Shown here: piece by piece, positions 34,851 to 46,300 of the stretch
Numbering within the stretch: position 1 is the first letter of the stretch
How the letters are laid out: every line of letters begins with the position of its first letter
Origin: Motacilla alba alba
Lineage: Eukaryota > Chordata > Aves > Passeriformes > Motacillidae
NCBI RefSeq assembly: GCF_015832195.1
Contig: NC_052028.1
Location: 4,011,501-4,075,500, forward strand
Direction: 5' to 3'
DNA length: 64,000 bases
Notes under the pieces: model-generated
Told to the model about the DNA's origin: nothing
The model's input: the letters and a program-made list of their open reading frames with translations, nothing else
Databases searched by the model: none
Translations under genes and position numbers: made by a program

Positions 34851-37407
34851 CTGAGCTCTCATACTGACTTTTGTTTAGCTGCTAATCTGTTTGAATGCTA
34901 ATGTACCACATGCACATAAGCCAAATTAGTTTGCAAAATGCTTATTTTCCTTTTCATGGCTTCTAAAAATCAGAGTTTTGCTTTATTTTATAAGTTACTT
35001 TGATCTATTTTCTTCAAAATAATAAAGAAGATGTACAAACACATCCAAGGTTTGAAGCCCAGTAGCACACTGCACTATAACCTTTTGACTCTCAAATTTT
35101 AAAAAAAAATTCTCTGGGGGTCTTATTTTGATATTTGCACTCAGTAGTGCCATAGGACATGAGTGATGATATTTCTTTAAGGTTTTGTTTTACCTCTACA
35201 GCCAGGATAACCCTTAGGCTGGAGTGGGGATGTTTTTTACTTTCCATGGGCATTTTGTAAAACTTAGCTTCTCAATTCCTCTTTGCAGTTGCACTATGCA
35301 TTATTGATGAGCATAATGGTGATCCTGCTCCTTCACAAAACTAAGGAAGATGTTTTTCTGACATCCCACAGTTTGCAGTCTAAACTCAGTGTACAGATGA
35401 CACACTAAAGCTAAAGGAAGCTAAAGAAAGGCTTTTCAAAAAGACTGGGGGGTGAAGGGGAAGCATACTGGGTTCTGTGGGCATCGATGTTTTAACCTTT
35501 TACAAATATTTTATTTGCAGAGGTTTTGCTTCTGCTTCCTCATACAGGTGCACACATCTTTGTGCAGAAAGAAATCTGTGAGTCACCCTTTCACATGTTG
35601 GTTTAGAGCCCAGTGAATTCCAGGGACTTGAATGTTCGGTCTAAATGATCCTGTTAAACCTTTCCAAGTCCAGCCACCATTTCTGTCCAGCTTTGGACAG
35701 ATTATAAAAATCTTCATGTATTGCATTACCTTTTGTCGAAATAGAAAATTGTTTGTGTCTTCTGAAGCTAAAGTTGAGAAACAGTCAGAAGAATTTGGAA
35801 GCATTCATTGCTCACAAGAAACACAAATGGGAGCAGCACATTACAAACACCCCCGACTCTGTACTAGATAGAGAAATTGTTACATTTATTTAGAGAAAAC
35901 AGAATGCTGGATGACCCTGAGTTTCTTGAGTAGCACTTCAGTTCCTGCTAAACTGCAAAAGTAATGAAAAATTAGGTTTCAGTTTAGGTTTTGGTATTTA
36001 AATGGTGTTACTGTGTTTAAGCTCAGAAATGAGCTGCTCTGGGAAGGCTCCCACAGGGGTGATGGACTCCCAGTGACTGATGAAGAGTAAACTGAAGTGG
36101 TGATGCTCTGGGAAGGCCAGGGGGTATTGGAAATGGTCTGCCGTGCTAAGAGTTTGGTTTTCAGCATGTTCAACTCTTCTTAATATTTCAAACGTCGTCA
36201 GGCAGGGTAAGCCAGGATTTCAGCCAACATCCAAGCCTCACATGGTCTTTTGATTCATTGCCAGCCTATTGTTCCACATTAAAAAGTGAGGGAATCAACA
36301 AATTTAGTGACACATAAGCAGCAGAGTTTTGGCATTTGCTGGTTCATAACCATTTGCCATGCCCTTTGTAGAGCATAAAAATTACATAATCTCTGTTTTT
36401 TTCCCAGGTTTGAAATGTTTAGGTAAGGCAAAATGTTGTCAGAGGGAACCTCATCATCTTCCCTTTTACCAGGACTCACAAAAGCTCCTCAGCCACTCTG
36501 GTTTTTACAAATGATACCAACCTGCAGAAATGACACGAGCTAATACTTCAGCCATGACTGAATTTCTGGTGTTCCTGTCATACAGGATTTTGCTCTGATC
36601 ACTGGGTAACACATCTCAGCATAATGGTGGTTCTGTCTCTCTTCCCCCTTCATTCAGCTTCTAAGGATAATATATGTGCATTTCTCCATCAAAAAAAATG
36701 AAATATTTTTAATGTTAAAACTGAATCATGGATATTAGGTCATATATTTATGGCTGATTAAATGTACACAGTGGCTCTCATTTTTGTTACTAAAGATTTA
36801 CTGATTTTTATAACTAAGCTATACCTAAATTATTTTTGAGTTCCTGAAATATATGTCTATTTCCAGTTCAGGATAAATTTCTTTATATTAGTTCATTGAA
36901 ATGGTAACAGCAGCTGGTGAAGCCATAATATTTTATCCAATGATGCCTGTGTCACATTTCATGCCAATTACTGTATCTTAAGAGACTCAGTTATATGAAA
37001 TTTTATCGACAACCAGCCTGTGCTCTCTGGCTTTTAAATTCAGTATTACTGAGCAGAATTCTAGGGTTTTGCATCAGACAATGTGCCTTTCAGTGGCTAA
37101 AATATTTCTAAAGAGGATGGAAAAAAAAATCCTTTAACAGAATGAAAAATATTTCAGATACAGTTTTTGGATGATGTCCAGTTTCTACATTAAAAATGCC
37201 TTCCAACACCAGACGAAGCCTGAATCATAACGACTCATTTAATGCCATGTGCTCTCTGAAAAGAAAATGAGATCAGTGGTTAAATGAAATGCCCACAGAT
37301 CCTGGGCATGGTGCACCATGATCAATAAAGATGATAATGCAGAGATGTGGGAGGACACTAAACTGGGCTGTTATTCAAGATTTATTTTGTCTTCCTGAAT
37401 CTTTCAG

Positions 37408-37479
37408 AGTGCTCTATGGAAACAAGATCACGGAGATTCCCCAGGGCCTTTTTGATGATCTTGTGTCTCTGCAGCTGCT
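37408..37479 (+). CDS. SLIT3: SLIT3 internal exon: one leucine-rich repeat of domain 2
   Basis: A third 72-base single-LRR exon. In phase 2 it reads LVLYGNKITEIPQGLFDDLV followed by SLQL. LVLYGNKITEI is conserved between Slit paralogues, while GLFDxLVSLQL fits SLIT3 (SLIT2 has SLFEGLFSLQL). The acceptor is AATCTTTCAG|A and the donor GCT|GTGAGT. It is flanked by introns of about 9 and 12 kb and joins its neighbours in frame. It is probably exon 12 in mammalian numbering. Confidence 0.96.
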
Positions 37480-39809
37480 GTGAGTATGATCCCTTCCTCT
37501 TCTTTATTTTACTGACTAGCTAGATTTACTGTTCTTTCAGCTTCTGACATTAATAGAACCACCTTTTCCACTGAGAACTCACTGGGATGTGCTAGTCTGT
37601 TGTTTCTGTGTCAGGCAAGAGGGAGGCAAGGGCTGAAAAAACTAAAAAAGGAAGGTGTCAACAGTTTTATAGCACAGTGTGTATAATGGATAATAGGCAC
37701 AGAGGATTTAAATGTGGGGAGGAAATGAGAGACTCGGTCCAAGAAAGGAAATTTGGTCACCGGCTGATGCGTGGGTGGGGATGCCATCTGATTGTTTTTA
37801 CACATTTAGCACTTGTGGTTCAGTGTCTGCATCCTTGAGGGCTTCTGTGCTGCAAGAACCTGCTGGGGCAAGTGAAAGGGCAACGGGAGAGCACTGATTG
37901 CTGCAACTCGTGCTCAGTTCCACATTCTTATGATGTCAGATGGGGCTTAGTTGCAAGAGAAGTGATTTTACAATAGATTGTTATTGAAAGTATTTTATGC
38001 CATGTGTGATTTAACTTGCAGTCATGATCAGGGTAAAATATATAGAGAGATATTCATTATGTATTAATGGAGCAGAAAACATTTCCCAAGCTAAATGTGA
38101 AACTGCAAATTTCACTCACTCTTGTCTCCATGATCACATTGGGAACCAGTAACTCCTTCAAAGGGAAGGAGTTCAGCCAGTCAGTAGAGGGAGCAGCAGG
38201 GAAGTGAGTTCAGTGTGTATTCCTAATATTGTGATTACCATCATGGATGATACACTCCAAAAATAAAGGTGATGTATCAAAAGTGAGTCAATTCTGGTTT
38301 ATGTCACATGCAGTCCTCCACCCCAAACAGTAAATAATATTTAATACAGAATATGAAGTAGCTTTTAGACATGTCAGTTGAAGCCTTTCTGACAACCCTG
38401 ACGTAGCCAGCTATGAATTTCCCCAATTGTCCTTGCCATTGGATCTGTCACTGTGATTGCAGCCTTTGCTGCCTGTATACAGGATATCAAAGTAAGCTTA
38501 GATTTAGATCAGCATTCATGAGCAAAGCCAAACAAGTAAAATGAAGTCACTGTAATGACTCTCCATGCTGAGTGAAGGACTGCTCAGATGTGTAATTCAT
38601 CCATAAGACCTTAATTGCAGACATGGACCACCCTGTTCCAAACCCTTTGGTTTGGCTGTGACAGACCCTGAGCTGGGGCAGTGGGGAGCTGCCCATCCCT
38701 TTATCCTCACCCTGTGCACCTTTTTCTGGCAGCTCCTTTCCTCTCTCCTGCCCCAAACCTCACAAGTTTTCTGGTACTTCAGTGTTTCTTTGCCTGGGCA
38801 GTAAGATAAATTTTGAGGATGGTTTCCCAGATGTGAGGACAATAATTATGAAAGTGCAGAGGAGCTGGGACTCATCCTACTTTGAGTAAAAAACTGTGTA
38901 TTTTAAAAAATCTGAGATTTAAAACCATCCTCCCCAGCCCGAATATTTTACAGTTGCAAATTTGAAGCGATACTCCTCAAGACTTGTTCTGTCTCATCCA
39001 GGACACTCTACAGATAGAATCCTTCCCAGGAGGAAAATATAAATAAGAAAATCACTCAACACATGGATCACCATGTGCTATAAAAATATGGGTCTAGAAC
39101 TTCTGCATAAGGCATTAAGCAATTTTTAACTCATTTATAGAACAGTCCTAGCGTGCATGTGGAGCAGGCCTTCAGTGAAGTGCATGTTTAACACAAGATA
39201 CAATTGTTTTAAGTCAGAATTGGCTCAAGTGATGCCTTGTTATTAAGGAAAAAAAAAATCTGTGTGCCAGGGAACCGCTGAAAGGTGCTGTGCTTCAACT
39301 ATTTAAATATTCTCAAGCTGAGACAATGCAAGTAGGTTGCCCTGTTTTGGGATTCCCAAAATACCATGACCCTGGAGCTTTCCAGGGTCTTCTTGAGAGT
39401 GTTTGTATGTAAAGTATCTTTTGGCAAGGAGAGCATTGAATGATCATGTTTTAAATGCAAACAAATGTCTGCAGCTTTTTGGATTGTGGCTTTGAAGCAG
39501 CTGTTCTGGGATTGCTTGTAGTATTTTAATGGCTACTGAAAAAATAAATAAATTGCATTTGTTGGTCTTAGACCTGCTGTTGAAGAATTGGAAAGAGTGC
39601 CCTATGATTAGATCTAATTTAGTGTTCCGTGGGCACTAGATTGGATTTCTTCTTATTAGTCTGGAGACACTCTGATAAGAACACTCTGATTAAGGTATCC
39701 TGGTAGCCTGTCTGATTTCCTGAGCTGGAGCAGGAGCAGTTTAGAAATTGTACTAGCTTTATGATAAAGCAGGATACAATGAGAAAAAGGGGAGTTCTTG
39801 TGTATCCTG

Positions 39810-40077
39810 TGTTATTTAGAAGGAAAAACTATTATTTAGAAAGAAAATATATTATTTTAAAGGAAAAAATAATTACTGTGAAATTTCAGAACAGATAATA
39901 TTGTTGTTAATTGTTTTGGACATAACTCCTCAAAGTTTATCAGTGTTATTTAGAAGGAAAAACTATTATTTAGAAAGAAAATATATTTTTTTAAAGGAAA
40001 AAATAATTAGTGTGAAATTTCAGAACAGATAATATTGTTACTAATTGTTTTGGACATAACTCCTCAAAGTTTATCAG
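39810..40077. repeat. 134-bp tandem duplication
   Basis: Two directly adjacent copies of a 134-base unit lie at 39810-39943 and 39944-40077. Both start TGTTATTTAGAAGGAAAAAC and end CTCAAAGTTTATCAG. By eye they differ at about four positions: ATTATTTT against ATTTTTTT, TTACTG against TTAGTG, and TTGTTGTT against TTGTTACT, which counts as two. This gives roughly 97% identity and implies a recent event. Within each unit the word TATTTAGAA(A/G)GAAAA also repeats at short range. The unit is AT-rich with no coding potential. Confidence 0.95.
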
Positions 40078-41297
40078 ACATGTAATTATTCTTCAGTTTA
40101 AATATACTGTCACAATACAGGCCAGGATTATTCTGTATTCTGGCTGAATTCCTCTCTGTAAGGGCCTAACAGCTTCAGACACTACCACTGGTGTCAGGAG
40201 CCCCAGAGCTGGATGGAGGGGTTCTCATCTCAGGCATGGCCACACCCTCAAGTGTCCTGTTTGACTTTGGTGCAGGGGAAATGAATTCAGAACAAGTTTC
40301 AGACCACTTGGCTGGCATCAGCATTCCACATTTTTGCCCTATAAGGCAGAGGTGGTAAGCCAGTATTATATTATCTTTGGCAAGAAAATAACTAGGCATG
40401 GTCAGATAATAAGGGTTTGGAGGATTTTTGTTGAGGGATTAGGGTGTGGTTTTGTTGGGCTTTTTTTAAACCCTGTGGGTTTAATTCAAAATGTTGTTTC
40501 TGAAGTTTTCATTATAAGTAACCACCTTAAGTAGTTAACATTACCCACAAAAATAATTGCAATTGGATTTTTGTTAAATTGCTGATTTCACAAATCTTAT
40601 GTGTTTCTTAAGCATGCAATGGTAACCAACAGAGCAGCAAAAATCATTCTCTAAGTCCAGCTACACATCTGTTCTGTGGAGCAGAAGCTTTTCTTGGACC
40701 ATGTAGTTTTCCTTATCCTGTTTGAAGGTGCCAGAGGAGAGGATGATAGAAAGCTTTGTAGCTACTGTACCCTGTCCTCAATACATTCTTCTTTTCAGCA
40801 GGCTGTATCAAATGCCTTCTGGGAATTTTAGGTCAATTTGGGTTTGAGAGATCTATGTTGTTTTCCAGAAAGGGATATCTGTTTTTCTAGCTTTTGTGGG
40901 TTTTTTTTTTAATACAGCGAACAGAAACTTTCATTTTATCAGGGGATGTGTCCAAGCTGTGAAACAGTGTTTGATTAATTTAATTGTTTGCATTTCTAGC
41001 ATTTAAATACCAAAAGAATGGCAAAGGCTTCAGCTTAAGGTGGAAGTTTTCGAGTAACCATTAGCTGAGGATGGTTAGTCCAGGAGACCTTCAACTGACC
41101 TTGGGCTTTCTAGAAGATGGAAGACATTTAAATGTCCTGCTCACCTGTCCTTCAGTTCCCCTGGAATGTGGACAGGCTCTTACAGGAGCCCCTGAGCTTG
41201 CCAAAGTGCTGCCAGTCACTGCAGGGGGGGGCTCAGCATGACCCTGCAGCTCCTTCCCTTGGGCAGCCCTGACACAGATAAACCCTACAGCAGCCCC

Positions 41298-41722
41298 TGA
41301 TGCCTCAGGCTTTAGCTTTTATATCTTCCAGATTCTGTGCTGCTTTAGTGGGTGAGTCTGGGCTTCATACTAGGGGATGGTGAGCTCTCTTCACAGAGTA
41401 GGGAGACAAAACAATTCCTTTTCTCCAGCTGGGGACCAAGGACAAATGATCCTCAGGCCCAAGAGCAGAAACAGTGGAATGAAGAGAGGAAAACAAGAAG
41501 GATGGGGCTTCATAACCTAAAGCTGTAACTGGACAATTAAATCCAATATGCAAATGGACCAGAACTGATAAAAGTGTGAGACCCCGGACCTGTTGCCCAT
41601 TTTTTGTGGCCGTTTTGGGTTGTGCTGCTCCAGGTGGATCCATTGAGGCCTCTTAATAAATCCCAACTTTATTCTTTAGCTGCATCTAGTGTCTGTTCTA
41701 GGTCAGCCTTCACAAGGCATCA
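41298..41722 (+). mobile_element. Solo LTR of an endogenous retrovirus
   Basis: The element is bounded by short inverted termini, TGATGCCT at 41298-41305 and AGGCATCA at 41715-41722, giving the canonical TG...CA ends. Inside, in the right order for a + strand LTR, are a TATA-like TGATAAAAG near 41576-41584, a polyadenylation signal AATAAA at 41655-41660 and a T-rich, GT-containing R/U5-like tail. The block GAGGCCTCTTAATAAATCCC and the closing CTGTTCTAGGTCAGCCTTCA are words I associate with songbird ERV LTRs. No internal retroviral genes flank it on either side, so it is a solo LTR left by recombination. I see no clean target-site duplication (GCCCC before, CCACG after). Family assignment is not attempted. 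Confidence 0.75.
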
Positions 41723-43084
41723 CCACGGGCACCGAGTTTGTGATATTTGTCATATCTAAGGAACACACTTCCCTCCCTGCAGCCAGATTAAAACAAACAT
41801 TCTGGGAGCCTTTTGTTACGGCCGTGCGCATCACGGCGCTCTGCTTCCTGGAACAAGGAGCTGCCATAAAATCTCTGCTCTTTAAAGAGGCTGCAGAGCA
41901 GAATAATATGAGGGACGAATTCTCATTTTCCAAATGTCTGGCAAGTATCAGTTTTCAATAAATCCTTTTCCTTGAGGAAATTTACTTTGCATAGTTACTA
42001 ATCATACAAGTGCTCAGGAGTGTTGATCCTAAATCTTCTGCTTGTGATCCCCATGTTTTACTGAGCAAGAAAAATCCCCATGGTGGGCTCTGTTTTGATG
42101 TTGCTAAACATCAGGAGATCTACTCCTGTGGTACATATATATTAAAATCAGAGGCTTGATGTGTTTCTCTCTCAAAAAAAGAAGCCAGAAGCTGACAGCC
42201 TTCTCCTCCCTCACCTAATATCTGGCCATTAGGGAAAACTCAATGCTGCAGTTGGAAAGGACCAATAGTCTTACTGGTGCCTGGACTTTGACATATTGAC
42301 AGATAAAGTGATGTCAAAAGTGGTGACAAATTATCAGTTATCTAAACCTGGGTTAAAATTGGAACTAGATATAATATTTACAACTTCAGCTGACCCTAAA
42401 ATAGACTTGTATGAAGTGACAAGTCATGTGCGTCTTTCAGAAACTGCTATCATCAGTCTTCCCAAAATTCAGCTGGTCAAATTTTGGTTTGAGTGATTCT
42501 TATTTTTTTTGTAACTTGATTCTTATGCTGTTTTTTTCTGGGATGAATAAGGCAGATACTTGGTATCCCCAGCTCTTTTCTGGTGAGGTTGCTTGAAAAG
42601 TATGTTCATGGTGGATTTGCCAAGTTTAAAGTGCTTGTGTTGATTTGTAATTCTAAACTGAATGCCAGTACTGGAGAGCTTAAAGCAGGATCTACCAATT
42701 ATTTATTGTGTACTTTTGGGGCTTGATAGAATATCAAAGAGAATGCTGTGATGTACAAACTCATACACAGTATTTAAAAACAACAGAATGTACATCAATT
42801 CCATTGTATACATTGCACTGTTGCATACATAAATATATTGACCAGCTATGTAAACAGTACAGAAATGCCAGAATAAAGAAAGTGCAGTTTTCCATTTACA
42901 AATCTTTAATAGCACAGTAGTCTCTTCTCTTCCCAATAGTGATCTGGGCTTTAAGTGATGTATAAAATCTTATTCTGTGGAGTTCTTAATTTTTCCCATG
43001 GAGAATAGACAACAGGCAGTAAAAAATAAGAGCCCTTGTGACTGATGTAAAGGGAAAAGTAATGTCAGGTAGTTGGAGTAGGCA

Positions 43085-43258
43085 GCTCAGAAAGCTGTAC
43101 ATCCTCTGTCCTTCAAGGTTTTAAAGACCAGACTTTATCCAGACTGGATAAAGCTCAAGGTAACCCAATCTGACCTTGTAGCTCATCCTCTTTTGGCAGC
43201 CTATCAGGACAAGCAACCACTAGAGCTTCCTGGAATTCTGAATTACCCTGTGATCTGG
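43085..43258 (+). mobile_element. CR1 LINE 3' end fragment (old)
   Basis: The order TCCTTCAAGGTTTTAAAGACC, GACTGGATAAAGCTC, AACCCAATCTGACCTTGTAG, CAACCACTAGAGCTTCCTGG and CTGAATTACCCTGTGATCT follows the 3' untranslated end of a CR1 subfamily, with visible decay. An internal small duplication or insertion is present around ACTTTATCCAGACTGGATAA. It has the same orientation as SLIT3. The match rests on pattern memory only. Confidence 0.68.
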
Positions 43259-43296
43259 TGGAGTGCATTAACTGTGCATGAATGAGTCATTCTTTG

Positions 43297-43366
43297 AGTG
43301 GGTTTCAGACCAGATGACCTGGAGATTCTATGCAACCTATGTCATTTCTGGGATCTGTGAAGCTAA
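43297..43366 (+). mobile_element. Possible second CR1 3' terminus
   Basis: Only 40 bases after the preceding CR1 end, the words GGGTTTCAGACCAGATGACC, TGCAACCTATGTCATTTC and GGGATCTGTGA again resemble a CR1 3' terminus (the 'ACCAGATGACC ... CCAACCTAAAT ... GATTCTGTGA' order). It may be an independent short insertion or a duplicated end. It is decayed, so the call is tentative. Confidence 0.42.
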
Positions 43367-46300
43367 ATTGTTAACAAAATGGCATATGAGCTTTTCTCTT
43401 GATTACTCAGAATATTTCTGGCTACGTAGAGACTATGTTACCCTCATCCTTCCAGTCCAGGAGTGAATGCTCTCTGCACAGACCTGTTTAATAGCTTTTG
43501 AATTGCTTTCCAGCCATTTGCCTCAAGCTTTTTTTCCTTTAGATTTCTGCATTTAGGTGGCTATTGTGATAATGTTACTAAACTCAATAGCTGCTGTTAA
43601 AAGTGAGGAAGCAGCATCTGCCAGACTCAGAAATGCAATTACAGTTAAGCACTAATGACAGAGTGCAGCAGCATCTGCCTTTCCTGTGTCACTGGTGTAG
43701 CCTGGCTGCATGCATCTTCCCAAACCACTGCTCATCCCTACGTCAGTGTGAGCCAGCAGCCTCTGATGCCAGTGCTCCGAGCTGGACTCTCCTGACAGCA
43801 GCTCTTCCCGTTGTTATTACACACCAGCCTAACCCTGAAAGTTGTGAAAATGTGTTTGCTCCGTTGTGCATCTGAATTATCGTGCGGTTGTCTCGAATCA
43901 GCTGTGATCTTACCAGCAGGCAATTTGTTGAATTTCAAATAGCAGAAGTCTGGGTGCAGTGACAACACGTGTTTGTAATTCTCCAGGTAGTAACAGAAGT
44001 ACCACAGGATTGTTTTGTGGGTGGTGGTCAACCAGAGTTGGAGACTTTTGGATCAGAAAAGGAATTTCTGAAATCTTTTTCTGAATTCCCACCAAAACAG
44101 CACTGTCAGACTCTGCTCTGTACTTCCTTCTTGACTCACCATCAGCTTGCAACTTTTCCATTTTAATTTACTGTGAATAAATTTGTCATCACCGTCATCG
44201 AGTTTCCTGAACAGGGAGAAGCACTTGAAGCTGGTTAAGCAAGCATGATGATGATTTCATGCTGGTTATTATCAACTGAAGCAGTGACAGACTCTTCAGT
44301 GGTCAGTCATCACATTAGAAAATGTAAATTTTAGTAGATGTAAATATCTCCACACAGTGAGAGACAATCAAAATGCTCCCTGACAGTCCAGGCCATCTTA
44401 AAATCTTCCTGAAACTTAATATAATTATTTTGCCAATAACTAGGCAGGGGCACACACAATTCTGTCTTTAGATGTTGCTTTTCATTGGCTGCTGGGATGA
44501 CCAAGTGCTTGGCTAGATATTGCTGTGTTGACACTTCAGCTGTTCTCCTGTGAAAAATTGTGTTAAATCAAGGATGCCACTTGATTCTCAATAAATTTCA
44601 AGAGAAAATTCTGAAAAATACATGCTAAATTATTCTGAACTTCTTGTAGCAGGTATTGTATATTCAAGGAAAGCTTTCTGCTGAGAATTCTCTCTTTGCT
44701 GCCTTATAGTGCCTCTGAATGGAGGTGAAGCCTGCAACTATTGATATTCTATAAAGGTCATGCCTGTTCAATTTGTATTCTGCTGTTAGCCAGGCAAAAC
44801 TGTTACCCAGTTCTCCTCTCCCTTACAAGTCTCCTGTGCCTCTTACATCTGTTTTTTCTGGTGAATTCTCATTTTCCCCAGTGGAGTCTGGCATGTGGGA
44901 TGTGCCAGCCAGTTCATGGGATGCCAAACATTTTCATTCTCATCGTGTTGTCGCTGCTGTCAAAACACAAAGCTGGTGAAAAAGGAAGAGAAGCTTTTCA
45001 GTGCCTTGGTGCAGCTTTTCTCCCTGACACTTTCCTTTAGGCTCACTGGTGTATTTAGGATGATTCCTGCTCTATCCTGGAGCACCAGAGGCCAGCCTGC
45101 AGTCCCTGGCACGTGTAAGGTTGCCAGGCTGCTGTTGATTCTCCAGGTTTTGTCATTATTTCCTGATGGTTTGATTACTTGACCTCACTGAGATAAAAAT
45201 ACAAACATGGCTAAGGGTAAAAGCCATATAAACATTCCCATTTGCTCTTAAAAAACAATTTTTTCAGTCATTTTGGGTTTGGAGTTCAGAATGTTATTTA
45301 AATGTTAATCACTTGAAGCTGTGCTTGGGCATATAATTCAATTATGGGACCATCTTAATTATGCAGATGGTGCTTATGAGCAGCTGATACAATTACAGAG
45401 CCAATTCAGTGCACATTCATTTCAAGGGCTTAGCTGAAACACGTTATTATTTCAGTGTGTGTGGACAAATCCACTTTTTTCAGGAAATGGGTTCGTGGAA
45501 TTGTAATAGTGCTCTGCTCAGCTCGTTGTTCCAATGGTGTGCAAACCACAAGGTTTTTAACCATTCTCCCTTATTCTGTGGTGGCCTAAGGCTTGTGAGA
45601 GGTTTCTTCATGTTTTTTACATATCCAGAGGGATGAAAATGGAGACTTGAGTTAATAATCCATCATCCCTCTGGGTAGCAGGCGGTTTTAGTTCTACTTG
45701 AATATTTAACCTCCTTTCCAATGGTGCCCCACATCTGGAGGCCGTGTGTAAATCTCATCCAATCAAGCTGATAACAAAATAGGAGAATTAGTGGAATTTA
45801 CTTTCACCATGAATTGCTGCAAAAATAAATACTGTGTAATTCCTGCTAAAATAGAACTCCACTTTTAATGTTGTTCTTTCTTTTGGTGTAAGTCCAATAA
45901 AGGAACCCTTAGAATGCTTTATGGCCTGGTTCAGTGCTCAAGGAAGATTCTGCTTCCTGGAATATGCTTTTCTCATCTGCCTTTGTGTTAGTTTAAAAAA
46001 CCTCTTAAAACCACTTTTAACTCCATGTGAGGCCTGCCTTGTATACTTAATTAAAAATTAGATGCCATTAGTGGAGCTGGGATAATGAAGAAAGATTAAA
46101 TAAAGGACTGAGATTTATAGAGGGGACTATTCATAGCAGATATTTTAAAATAACTGAGAGTTTTGAAAGGAATATGAACCTGAGTGATTCTGGCCAAAAG
46201 TCATCGTCTAACTCACTGTAAGTAGGAGGGGAAAATTTTTAGGGATGATATATTCTGCTTCTTCATTTTCTTTTCTCCCCCGTTTCTCACTGATTCTGAG

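Larger units (their letters stand above)
28318..37407 (+). other. SLIT3: SLIT3 intron (9,090 bp)
   Basis: This phase-2 intron has a GTAAGTAG donor and ends GAATCTTTCAG. Its one striking content is the long G/T tract at 34022-34430, followed directly by a G+C-rich stretch with CAG repeats (about 34440-34850). A smaller G/T patch sits near 28738-28818. The rest (28820-34020 and 34860-37400) is AT-rich intron with stray ORFs in which I see nothing recognisable. Confidence 0.85.

Noticed and set aside
41689..41961. 90-residue ORF next to the LTR as a possible retroviral remnant
   Set aside because: It starts in the LTR tail and continues into unique sequence, with no gag, pol or env-like motif; the LTR appears solo.
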